Positions 17,827 to 26,533 of a stretch of 64,000 nucleotides of DNA are shown piece by piece. Position 1 is the stretch's first letter. Every line of letters begins with the position of its first letter. Source of the stretch: Verrucolacustris abundans (lineage in GTDB: Bacteria > Verrucomicrobiota > Verrucomicrobiia > Methylacidiphilales > Verrucolacustridaceae); NCBI GenBank assembly GCA_965194535.1, contig OZ239145.1, positions 744,001 to 808,000 on the forward strand. Direction: 5' to 3'. The notes below the pieces were generated by a model. The model did no database searches, was not told where the DNA came from, and saw only the letters and a program-made list of their open reading frames with translations. A program made the translations under genes and the position numbers.

Positions 17827-18894
17827 TTAGATCTGGGGAGCGTGGCCGGTGCTTTCTCGAATGATCAGTTTTGAACAAAGAGTTTTTGATGCTGGGGCTC
17901 CTTTGTTCTTTCCTAGGATCCGACCTAAAAGCATCTCTACAGACTGAAGGCATATTTCCGAAATAGGTTGGGCAATCGTTGTTAGACTTGGGCAGGTATA
18001 GTCGCTGAGTAAAATATTATCGAAACCGATCACAGAAATATCTTGGGGAACTCGCATGCCTGCTTCCCAAGCTCCTCGTAAAGAGGCGATGCCGCAAAGA
18101 TCATTCAGGCCGATCACGGCAGTGGGTCTGCGTTCAGGATTTTTGATCAACCGATTGAAGGCATCCTTGGCTCCGGCTAGGCTTTCGTCGGAATTTTCAA
18201 AGCTCAGGTCTCTTGCGGCGAATCCAAGACGGGTGGCCACAGTAAAAAAACTATCCTGTCGAGTATCCACTTGATTTTGTGCAAGAGTGCGAATGAATCC
18301 TACCCGGGAGTGGCCGAGTTCCTTGAGATGGAGTAGTGCCTGTTTGAGTCCGTCCTCAAAATCGGTTGCAATTGAATCCACAGGGAGAGAGGCTTTGGTG
18401 TGCGGGCCGAGGACAACAAATGGAACCCCGTATTTGATTTTTTCTTCGAGAATACGCCTTTGGGCATGGGGATCCACAAGGTGTGCGATGATGCCGTCCA
18501 CCTGTCGGTCGAGTAGGTTGTTTAGACAGCGATTTTCCCGGTCCAAGTCAAAGCGGCTGTGTTCAATGATTAGGTCAAACCCCTGCTTCTCTGTGGCTAG
18601 TTCGAGCTGGAAAGCAAAATGACTAAAGAAGGGGTTGTTGAGGTCCGTAATCATCAGTCCGATAGTGTTGTAGCGCCCTCTTTGAACGGCCAATGCAATC
18701 CGGCTTGGACGGTATCCCAGCCTGTCCGCCGCTTCCATGACCTTTTTCTTAGTGGTTTCAGATGCCCAGCAGTTGGGGCGCTGATTCAGAATCATCGATG
18801 CCGTGTTCGTGGCTACCCCAGCGGCTTTTGCTACATCAACCAAGCGAGCGCGCTGGCTCGATATAATTTTTGTGGGCTGGTTTCGGGCCTTCAT
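17827..18894 (-). CDS. LacI-family transcriptional regulator
   Basis: 355 residues. An N-terminal helix-turn-helix (RLVDVAKAAGVATNTASMIL) and hinge region (ADRLGYRPSRIALAVQRGR) are followed by a periplasmic-binding-protein-like sensor beginning NTIGLMITDLNNPFFSHFA. A GFDNILLSDYTCPSLTTIAQ segment is typical of the C-terminal subdomain. The ligand is unknown, presumably a sugar. It is convergent with the sulfatase gene and divergent from the 1840-residue protein gene; the shared gap holds one of the candidate operators. The 243-nt gap 17584-17826 on its downstream side shows no gene or clear terminator. Confidence 0.93.
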   Translation of the reverse strand: MKARNQPTKIISSQRARLVDVAKAAGVATNTASMILNQRPNCWASETTKKKVMEAADRLGYRPSRIALAVQRGRYNTIGLMITDLNNPFFSHFAFQLELATEKQGFDLIIEHSRFDLDRENRCLNNLLDRQVDGIIAHLVDPHAQRRILEEKIKYGVPFVVLGPHTKASLPVDSIATDFEDGLKQALLHLKELGHSRVGFIRTLAQNQVDTRQDSFFTVATRLGFAARDLSFENSDESLAGAKDAFNRLIKNPERRPTAVIGLNDLCGIASLRGAWEAGMRVPQDISVIGFDNILLSDYTCPSLTTIAQPISEICLQSVEMLLGRILGKNKGAPASKTLCSKLIIRESTGHAPQI

Positions 18895-18972
18895 AGGAGA
18901 AGAATCGGGCAGCTCATGTCATGACATTAGCAGCGGAATCATGATCATAAACCAAATTTCTGCTCTATTTGC

Positions 18973-18992
18973 TTAAGAAATGATTCGAATAA
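18973..18992. promoter_or_regulatory. Candidate LacI-type operator a
   Basis: Contains GAAATGATTC, identical over 10 bases to the core of site b at 37296-37305 and close to the better palindrome at 41855-41872. It lies between the divergent LacI-family gene and the 1840-residue protein gene, a usual place for autoregulation. The palindrome itself is imperfect. Confidence 0.35.
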
Positions 18993-19005
18993 AAGGGACG
19001 AGGCC

Positions 19006-19034
19006 TTGACTTCTAGAAAAGGCAGGCTTTATTT
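19006..19034 (+). promoter_or_regulatory. Promoter-like hexamers, short leader
   Basis: TTGACT at 19006-19011 and TTATTT at 19029-19034 with a 17-nt spacer. Only five bases separate the second hexamer from the ATG at 19040, so transcription would start at or very near the start codon. No Shine-Dalgarno sequence is present. Confidence 0.4.
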
Positions 19035-19039
19035 CCAAT

Positions 19040-22000
19040 ATGAATCAATTCATACGCTTCCTTTCGATTCTTCTTATTGCGACCGGTTCAGCCTCGGCGG
19101 CCACGTCGACCTTAAGCAGTAGCGGATCCTGGTCGACCGCTACAAATTGGACGCCCAGCGGTGTTCCCGGATCTACTACCGATGCGGTGGTCAACGGAAC
19201 CAAGTACACCATTGTATCGTCGGATGTGGGGAGTATTAAGACCCTGACTTTAGGCAACTCCTCCGGAGAAGGGGCCATCAATATGCGCGCGAACGGGGTT
19301 CTGAAGGTTTCGAATGGGGTCAATGTTTGTCTGGTGGTCGGTGGACCAGGTGTTGCCGGTACCACGACAGGTTCAACATGGCCGAGCTACTACAGCCACG
19401 AGGATGGAGATTTCAGTACCACGGGCGACATGGTGATCGGCACCAATGCCCTTTCCGGTCAGGCTTTTTTTAGCCAAGGGAAACTGAGTGTAGGCGGTAG
19501 CTTGAGAATTGGTGGTCAAACGGCTGGGGTTTCCGAATTTAAAATTAACGGGGCCGGATCCGGTGTCTCATCTCTTGAGGCGAATCGGCTCGAAGTGGGT
19601 AGCAAGGGAAAACTGACTTTTGACTATCTGAATGGAGCGGGAGTGCTTCCAATGTCTGTGACAAATCAGGTCACTCTCAGTACTGGTTCAACCCTAGTCG
19701 TAACCAATGCGACAGCACTCCAAGCAGGGACATACCCTCTCATCACTGCGGGGTCGCGTTCCGGTACATTTAGCACAACTAATATTTCTGGTCTTCCATC
19801 CTACATGTCTGCGGAAATCCAGTACGACACCGCCAACGGAGATGTTAATTTGGTCATAAATAATGCGATCACCGAATTTGATAATAATTCTGGGGACGGA
19901 TTCTGGTCTACTCAGGACAACTGGTACCCTTTTTATCCCGATGGGACATCTTTTGGAAGATTGCTGACCACCGTGCAGGTCGATTCGCAAGTGCAGATTG
20001 GTTATCTCGAGGTAGGAACGGCCCAAGCGAATAGCGGTTTGAATCTATGGAATGAGGTGGGATCCTTAACTCTAAACCGGCCTGTTGTTTCCTTGATTGT
20101 TGGTGCGGCTAACAATGGAGGCGGTGGTGCTGACTACCCAGGAGGAATCGGCTATCCAAATTATTATTCTCATGCCGCGGGAAGTTTAACAACTGTGGGG
20201 GATATGATTCTGGGAGCTAATTCGGGCAAGGTTGAAGCTTCGTTTAGTAGTGGATCTATTCAGGTGGGTGGGACCTTGCGGTTGGGTTCTTATCAGAACT
20301 CCGGAACAGCGGTTTTCGAAATTCGTGGTGGAGGTGGGACGATTGGCGCGCACGATCTGGAAGTAGGTGAGACTGGGAAGCTTGTTTTCGATTATATCGG
20401 CGGGGCTTCTTTGAAAACCATCAATGTCACCGGACAGGTTGCCTTGCTTTCTGGAGCCAAGCTCTCGGTCAAAAACACATCTTCCAGTCCTGCAGCCATT
20501 ACTCCGACAACCTATACGCTCGTGCAGGCTGCCTCGATTGTCGGGACCTTTTCTCAAGTGGACTTTTCGGGATTCCCCTCATCTATAGCTCCCCGGATCG
20601 TCTATTCAGGTGGCCAGATTCAACTGGTGGTTGAGTCCTCCTCCGGCGGGGCAGTATTAGATTCGGGGACCTCTCGTTTGAGCGGATATAGCCGTGTCGC
20701 ACCTCTCGGGGCGGCGGGTTATTCTTTCGGAAGCGCTGCGGATGGGGAAGATGTCTACTATTCCGATTTTAGTACTGGAACCATCACTTCCGTTTCGGGC
20801 GGAGTTTCGACAGTACTCAAAACCGGCTTAACCGGAATTTATGGATTGGCTGTGAAAGGGAACAAAATGTACTACGGTCGGGAGTACGATTCTAATCTTG
20901 GTACTGCAAAAATTTTCGAAATAACCAAGAGCGGAACTACTTGGGGAGATCCCCGGGAAGTGTTGGCGGGAATCACCAGACCTAGGCAAATCTTTATCGA
21001 AAGTTCTGGAACCCTATTGCTTGCTGTGGAAACGGGGCAGATTCTTAGGGTCAACCCCGCTACTGGCACATCGACTACATTGGCTACCGGCCTTTATGCG
21101 CCACAAGCGGCTGTTTCCGACTCTGCTGGAAATGTTTACTTCAATGAGTATGGCAGCACTACGGCAGACGGAACCCCGACGATTACTGGAAAGTTGTGGA
21201 AAATTCCCGCAGGATCCAGCACCAAAACCTTATTGATGGAAGGACGCCGATTGCGTGGTTTAGCTTTGGTCCCTGGCAACCCCGACCAGTTGGTTCAGTT
21301 GACTGAGGCCAATAACGGGGATCAAGGCAGTTCTTCTACAACCACCATCCTGACCACTTCCGGCGCCCTACTACGGACGATCGAAGGGGTGGATTATCCT
21401 CAGTTCACCGGAGTGACAGCCTCTGGGAGCGTGGTCACAACCTGTCCGCGGGATGAAGCTCTCCTTAGCATTCTTCCAAACAATAGTTCTGGGTCGGATA
21501 CCGCGTTTGTCTTGAGGAGTGGGGTAGACTGTTTCGCTACAGTTCGAGGTTTGGCTTACCAAGGGTCGGGAAGTGCAAGATTTCCTGTCACTCTTACAGG
21601 GATGAGAGACGGTCCATTGACTCTCTATGTTTCCCCAGATGGGAATGGGAAATTCGCGGGCTGGATTCGTATGAACAAGACGCAATGGCCTAATGTCTCT
21701 ACTAGCGAACTTATTTCTCGCCCCGGATATTACGCCCTTCCTCAACCTGAAATTCAAACCAGCGGTAATGTGAGCCGACTCCAAATCTTTCCACATCGCA
21801 GTCGGAATGTTTCACGTTGGCCGATGACGAATGTTGGAACAGCCCAAGAAGCGCCTCAGCCAGGGTTTTCGGAAGCTCCGGACGCTTATCTTGCCTATAT
21901 CGAGATTTCAGGGCTCGCAGCAACTACCCCTGCCATCTCTTGGGACGGGGGTGGAGCTGCAAATACGACTTGGTCAACAGTTGCGAATTGGAGCGGGGAT

Positions 22001-24562
22001 GTGTTGCCGGGATCTGGGGACGATGTGTTGGTGACCGGTGGAGTTCAGGTGACGACGGCTGTGGGGCCGGTTGGGAACGTGGTGGTGGGGAATGCCAGTG
22101 GGAACGGATCGTTGAACATGATTGCGCCCGGAAGTCTGAGTGCAACATCCCTAACGATTGGAGCGGCGAACAACACGGGTGGAGGCACAGGATATCCGAA
22201 CTACTTCTACGGGAATGGAGGCAACATCACGACAACGGGTGACTTTGTGATCGGAGCCAATGGGGCGAAGATCGACGGAAGTTATACGTGGGGAGATATC
22301 ACGGTGGGTGGAGCATTGAAGATTGGGGCAGGGTACTCGGACCCGGGTAGCTCGACTCTGTTGTTAAGGGGAGCATCCAGCACAATCACATCCGGCAGTC
22401 TGACAATTGGCGGTGGAGTGAAGCTGATCATGGACTTTATCGGGGGCAACACGATTCGGACATTAACGTCGAGTGGAGCAGTGACCTTGGAATCGGGTTC
22501 GTCGATCAAGATTGTGGGCAATCCGACCATTGTGGCGGGGAATAACCGCCGACTGATCGATGGAGGCGCCGGTCAGTTGAGTGGAACGTTTAGCAATGTG
22601 ACGTTTGAAGGGTTTTCATCCAGCGTGGTGCCCAGCTTGGTCTACAACAGCACTGACGGAGATGTTTGGCTGGTGATTTCCACCCGAACCATTTCTTGGG
22701 ACGGGGGTGGAGCTGCAAACACGACTTGGTCAACAGTTGCGAATTGGAGCGGGGATGTGTTGCCGGGATCTGGGGACGATGTGTTGGTGACCGGTGGAGT
22801 TCAGGTGACGACGGCTGTGGGTCCTGTTGGGAACGTGGTGGTGGGCAATGCCAGTGGGAACGGATCGTTGAACATGATTGCGCCTGGAAGTTTGAGTGCA
22901 ACATCGCTGACGATTGGAGCGGCGAACAACACTGGGGGAGGCACAGGATATCCGAACTACTTCTATGGGAATGGAGGCAACATCACGACAACGGGTGACT
23001 TTGTCATCGGAGCCAATGGAGCCAAGATCGACGGAAGTTATACGTGGGGAGATATCACGGTGGGTGGAGCATTGAAGATTGGGGCAGGGTACTCGGACCC
23101 GGGTAGCTCGACTCTGTTGTTAAGGGGAGCATCCAGCACAATCACATCCGGCAGTCTGACAATTGGCGGCGGAGTGAAGCTGATCATGGACTTTATCGGG
23201 GGCAACACGATTCGGACATTAACGTCGAGTGGAGCAGTGACCTTGGAATCGGGTTCGTCGATTAAGATTGTGGGCAATCCGACCATTGTGGCGGGGAATA
23301 ACCGCCGACTGATCGATGGAGGCGCCGGTCAGTTGAGTGGAACGTTTAGCAATGTGACGTTTGAAGGGTTTTCATCCAGCGTGGTGCCCAGCTTGGTCTA
23401 CAACAGCACTGACGGAGATGTTTGGCTGGTGATTTCCACCCGAACCATTTCTTGGGACGGGGGTGGAGCTGCAAACACGACTTGGTCAACAGTTGCGAAT
23501 TGGAGCGGGGATGTGTTGCCGGGATCTGGGGACGATGTGTTGGTGACCGGTGGAGTTCAGGTGACGACGGCTGTGGGTCCTGTTGGGAACGTAGTGGTGG
23601 GCAATGCCAGTGGGAACGGATCGTTGAACATGATTGCGCCTGGAAGTTTGAGTGCAACATCGCTGACGATTGGAGCGGCGAACAACACTGGGGGAGGCAC
23701 AGGATATCCGAACTACTTCTATGGGAATGGAGGCAACATCACGACAACGGGTGACTTTGTCATCGGAGCCAATGGGGCGAAGATCGACGGAAGTTATACG
23801 TGGGGAGATATCACGGTGGGTGGAGCATTGAAGATTGGGGCAGGGTACTCGGACCCGGGTAGCTCGACTCTGTTGTTAAGGGGAGCATCCAGCACAATCA
23901 CATCCGGCAGTCTGACAATTGGCGGCGGAGTGAAGCTGATCATGGACTTTATCGGGGGCAACACGATTCGGACATTAACGTCGAGTGGAGCAGTGACCTT
24001 GGAATCGGGTTCGTCGATTAAGATTGTGGGCAATCCGACCATTGTGGCGGGGAATAACCGCCGACTGATCGATGGAGGCGCCGGTCAGTTGAGTGGAACG
24101 TTTAGCAATGTGACGTTTGAAGGGTTTTCATCCAGCGTGGTGCCCAGCTTGGTCTACAACAGCACTGACGGAGATGTTTGGCTCGTCTTGACCAGTGCTG
24201 GAACGACTTTTGCCTCGTGGTCAGGTTCTGCAGTTCCGGCCGACACCACCACACTTATGAAGTATGGGGTGGGTGGAGCCGCTAGTCTCGCAGCAGCTTC
24301 TGAAAAAATGGTTACTACTTTAGATGCCAATACTTTATCGATCAGTGCGATTGTGAGGATTGATGACGTAAAGTTAAGTGTGGTGGGGCAGTCAGCCACC
24401 AGTCTAAGTGGTTCATGGTCAAATCTGGCGACCAATCCAACAGGAACTGTTAGTTCTGATCAGAGTGGGGTGCCTACCGGCTGCCAACGACGAATCTTTA
24501 GTGTGAGCAAGGGATCTAATTCCAAGATGTTTCTAAGACTCGTCATCACGTTGAGCAACTGA
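19040..24562 (+). CDS. 1840-residue exported beta-repeat protein
   Basis: It has a signal peptide (FLSILLIATGSASAA), two diverged beta-rich repeats of the W..ATNW type (residues about 25-540), and a propeller-like region with NHL/SMP-30-type strands (about 545-780). After a connecting domain come three almost identical 252-residue repeats starting ISWDGGGAANTTWSTVANW. The final 110 residues match the C-terminal region of the protein at 5076 (GVPTGCQRRIFSV, KMFLRLVITL). The composition is rich in G, S, T and N, as in autotransporter passenger or matrix proteins, but there is no C-terminal beta-barrel. It is probably cell-surface or extracellular; the function is unknown. It is likely under control of the divergent LacI-family regulator. 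Confidence 0.8.
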   Translation: MNQFIRFLSILLIATGSASAATSTLSSSGSWSTATNWTPSGVPGSTTDAVVNGTKYTIVSSDVGSIKTLTLGNSSGEGAINMRANGVLKVSNGVNVCLVVGGPGVAGTTTGSTWPSYYSHEDGDFSTTGDMVIGTNALSGQAFFSQGKLSVGGSLRIGGQTAGVSEFKINGAGSGVSSLEANRLEVGSKGKLTFDYLNGAGVLPMSVTNQVTLSTGSTLVVTNATALQAGTYPLITAGSRSGTFSTTNISGLPSYMSAEIQYDTANGDVNLVINNAITEFDNNSGDGFWSTQDNWYPFYPDGTSFGRLLTTVQVDSQVQIGYLEVGTAQANSGLNLWNEVGSLTLNRPVVSLIVGAANNGGGGADYPGGIGYPNYYSHAAGSLTTVGDMILGANSGKVEASFSSGSIQVGGTLRLGSYQNSGTAVFEIRGGGGTIGAHDLEVGETGKLVFDYIGGASLKTINVTGQVALLSGAKLSVKNTSSSPAAITPTTYTLVQAASIVGTFSQVDFSGFPSSIAPRIVYSGGQIQLVVESSSGGAVLDSGTSRLSGYSRVAPLGAAGYSFGSAADGEDVYYSDFSTGTITSVSGGVSTVLKTGLTGIYGLAVKGNKMYYGREYDSNLGTAKIFEITKSGTTWGDPREVLAGITRPRQIFIESSGTLLLAVETGQILRVNPATGTSTTLATGLYAPQAAVSDSAGNVYFNEYGSTTADGTPTITGKLWKIPAGSSTKTLLMEGRRLRGLALVPGNPDQLVQLTEANNGDQGSSSTTTILTTSGALLRTIEGVDYPQFTGVTASGSVVTTCPRDEALLSILPNNSSGSDTAFVLRSGVDCFATVRGLAYQGSGSARFPVTLTGMRDGPLTLYVSPDGNGKFAGWIRMNKTQWPNVSTSELISRPGYYALPQPEIQTSGNVSRLQIFPHRSRNVSRWPMTNVGTAQEAPQPGFSEAPDAYLAYIEISGLAATTPAISWDGGGAANTTWSTVANWSGDVLPGSGDDVLVTGGVQVTTAVGPVGNVVVGNASGNGSLNMIAPGSLSATSLTIGAANNTGGGTGYPNYFYGNGGNITTTGDFVIGANGAKIDGSYTWGDITVGGALKIGAGYSDPGSSTLLLRGASSTITSGSLTIGGGVKLIMDFIGGNTIRTLTSSGAVTLESGSSIKIVGNPTIVAGNNRRLIDGGAGQLSGTFSNVTFEGFSSSVVPSLVYNSTDGDVWLVISTRTISWDGGGAANTTWSTVANWSGDVLPGSGDDVLVTGGVQVTTAVGPVGNVVVGNASGNGSLNMIAPGSLSATSLTIGAANNTGGGTGYPNYFYGNGGNITTTGDFVIGANGAKIDGSYTWGDITVGGALKIGAGYSDPGSSTLLLRGASSTITSGSLTIGGGVKLIMDFIGGNTIRTLTSSGAVTLESGSSIKIVGNPTIVAGNNRRLIDGGAGQLSGTFSNVTFEGFSSSVVPSLVYNSTDGDVWLVISTRTISWDGGGAANTTWSTVANWSGDVLPGSGDDVLVTGGVQVTTAVGPVGNVVVGNASGNGSLNMIAPGSLSATSLTIGAANNTGGGTGYPNYFYGNGGNITTTGDFVIGANGAKIDGSYTWGDITVGGALKIGAGYSDPGSSTLLLRGASSTITSGSLTIGGGVKLIMDFIGGNTIRTLTSSGAVTLESGSSIKIVGNPTIVAGNNRRLIDGGAGQLSGTFSNVTFEGFSSSVVPSLVYNSTDGDVWLVLTSAGTTFASWSGSAVPADTTTLMKYGVGGAASLAAASEKMVTTLDANTLSISAIVRIDDVKLSVVGQSATSLSGSWSNLATNPTGTVSSDQSGVPTGCQRRIFSVSKGSNSKMFLRLVITLSN
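21935..24184 (+). repeat. Three tandem 756-bp coding repeats
   Basis: Copies start at 21935, 22691 and 23447, each 252 codons. The second and third differ at only a few bases and the first at somewhat more. Copy 3 carries the copy-2 form GTCATCGG but the copy-1 form GGGGCGAAG a few bases later, a mosaic that suggests recombination between copies. Copy number may vary between isolates. Confidence 0.95.
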
Positions 24563-24653
24563 TTCGTCGACACGGTATCCTTCATCGAATCTTTTTATAA
24601 AGCAGATCGAATTTTCACTGATTTAGTTCAAAGCAAGATAGCCAACACGTATC

Positions 24654-26501
24654 ATGAATCCCTATTTTTCCATGAAACCCATGAAAAGCAGATCATTTCA
24701 AATATTCCTCCTTGGGGTGTTGCCAATCTTTCTTTCAGGGGAAATCCGTGCGCAATCGAATGGGGATCCACAAAGAGTGGAGTATAGGGTGGGTTTTCTG
24801 GGAGCACCTTGTCACCCCGAAGTGGATTGGAATGATGCGAATCTCCAGAGAATGAAGGATCTTGGGTTCAATGGTCTCCAGCTAAACATTGCATGGGGCT
24901 ATCGCCCGAATGATGAGGCCCTCAATCTCGAAGACGTAATCGACCTCCCGTCACAACTTCCTCGGACGGCAGGAGACAAAAGCCGGGAGAAAATGCGAAC
25001 GCCCGAACGGATTGCCCTTCGAAGCGAAAAAATCCGTCATCGGATCGAAATCAGCCGGAAGTATGGATTCCGGACGATGTTTCATTTCGGAGCTCCGAAT
25101 GTTTTGTATCCTCCGGAATCTCCCGGGGCACCCGGGGTGATTTTGGACCAGTGTATTTCCGATGAAGCGACCCTTTCGCGTTACGTCACTCTTCTCAAGG
25201 CGTTTCATGCGAAGTTCCCGGGAGTAGATGATCTCCTATGTTATACCTATGATCAGAATGCGTGGCTCTGCAATGAGGCTGGGGCTTGTTCTAGATGCCA
25301 CGGTGTACCTTTGCCGGGGCGGGTGACGAAATTCATTAACACCTTGGCACGTGCCTGGCGTGAACTAAATCCCAAGGGGACCTTTTTCTGGGAGCCGTGG
25401 GAGCTCTCGGCAGGGCAAACGTATCAGTGTGTAGATTTACTCGATCCAACCTGCGTGGGACTCTCGTTGCATTCTAATATTGCGGAAGTTCAGATTGCTT
25501 CTTCTGCAGATCGTTGGTTCAAAAACATGTTAACCAAGGCGGCAGAAAGAAATATCCCGGTCCTCGGGGAGTTGTGGACCGGCTCTCCCACAGAGGAAAT
25601 GGAGCCGTTTCTGCATATCGCTACACCCTTGGCAACGCTTCGTGCCCTCCGGGCGGTGAACGAAGCGGGAAAACTAAAAGGGATTAAGGAGTACTATGGA
25701 AATGTACCCGACCAAGAAGATCCGAACCTGCGGATGACGGGCCTCTTTTTTAAAAATCCGGGCATTCGCGAGGAGGAGGGATTAGCCCAGTTGGCTAAGC
25801 CATACGGGGCAGCAGCTGAGGGGGTTAAGAAATTCTGGAGATTGACCTCTGAGGCGATGGAAATGTATCCGTGGGACGTTTCCTGGTTGGCGCGCGAAGT
25901 GGGGAGGAGCACCCCCAAGCACACACTGAGTGCAGCCATTCTCAAGGGTGCGAGTTGGCAGACGCCGAGTTGGCAGGCGAACCGCAGGGTTGCCTTTATG
26001 AGAACCGACGAGACAGCGGCTCCCAATTTCTGGATGTGTGAGGACGTGCAAATAAGGTTCGAGCAAACGGCACGCAAACTGGAACAGGCCATTCAGACGG
26101 CCGAATCGGTTCAAAACAAAATTCCCAAGACCTATCAGACTACATTTGGAAAAAGTATCGGCGAGCTAAAGGCTTTCCGCATCCGTGTGCTGGCCTATGC
26201 CTACCATCTTCGAGAGACGAATCTGGCCAACCTGATCCGTGGGGCCTCTCAGTACAGACTCGAAATTAATAAAAGGAATGTTGAGGAACTCAGGGAGGTG
26301 ATGGTCAAAGATCAGCAAAACATGGGGACTGAGGAGCCGATGGGGGCCGCGATTCGGATGCTGGATACGGATCTGAAGAAGTTTCTGAAAACCTATTTCC
26401 TGCCGTGGGCTCAATCGGATAAAAATCAGGACTGGGGTGACTGGGGGAGTGCCGCCAACTGGACGATTACATCCCCCAACGAATACTTTGAGAAAAAATA
26501 A
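24654..26501 (+). CDS. Secreted TIM-barrel-like protein, paralogue 1
   Basis: 615 residues with a signal peptide ending near SGEIRAQ. Starts at 24654, 24672 and 24681 are all possible. The N-terminal half looks like a glycosidase-type TIM barrel: FLGAPCHPEVDWND, GFNGLQLNIAWGYRP, YGFRTMFHFGAPNVL, CYTYDQNAWLC and TFFWEPWELS. A CxxC pair (ACSRCHG) may bind metal. The C-terminal third is helical. It is homologous along its length to the protein at 37341 (GFKYF.GIVGNP, NMVQLSIAWGGKPADE, VYTFDQQAWLC). I do not recognise the family. A hydrolase acting on the island's polysaccharide is a reasonable guess only. Confidence 0.65.
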   Translation: MNPYFSMKPMKSRSFQIFLLGVLPIFLSGEIRAQSNGDPQRVEYRVGFLGAPCHPEVDWNDANLQRMKDLGFNGLQLNIAWGYRPNDEALNLEDVIDLPSQLPRTAGDKSREKMRTPERIALRSEKIRHRIEISRKYGFRTMFHFGAPNVLYPPESPGAPGVILDQCISDEATLSRYVTLLKAFHAKFPGVDDLLCYTYDQNAWLCNEAGACSRCHGVPLPGRVTKFINTLARAWRELNPKGTFFWEPWELSAGQTYQCVDLLDPTCVGLSLHSNIAEVQIASSADRWFKNMLTKAAERNIPVLGELWTGSPTEEMEPFLHIATPLATLRALRAVNEAGKLKGIKEYYGNVPDQEDPNLRMTGLFFKNPGIREEEGLAQLAKPYGAAAEGVKKFWRLTSEAMEMYPWDVSWLAREVGRSTPKHTLSAAILKGASWQTPSWQANRRVAFMRTDETAAPNFWMCEDVQIRFEQTARKLEQAIQTAESVQNKIPKTYQTTFGKSIGELKAFRIRVLAYAYHLRETNLANLIRGASQYRLEINKRNVEELREVMVKDQQNMGTEEPMGAAIRMLDTDLKKFLKTYFLPWAQSDKNQDWGDWGSAANWTITSPNEYFEKK

Positions 26502-26533
26502 TTAACTCATTTCATTTACCATCCGGGAGACCT

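Noticed and set aside
17606..17953. 115-codon minus-strand frame overlapping the end of the LacI-family gene
   Set aside because: Overlaps the well-supported LacI reading frame in another frame and has no motif or start signal.
21935..24184. Regular repeats considered as a CRISPR array or mobile element
   Set aside because: The repeats are 756 bp, in frame and fully coding, with no spacers, terminal inverted repeats or transposase.
24561..24598. Possible terminator after the 1840-residue protein gene
   Set aside because: Only a 6-bp stem (GATTCG/CGAATC) with a loop of about 19 nt before the T run; too weak to call.
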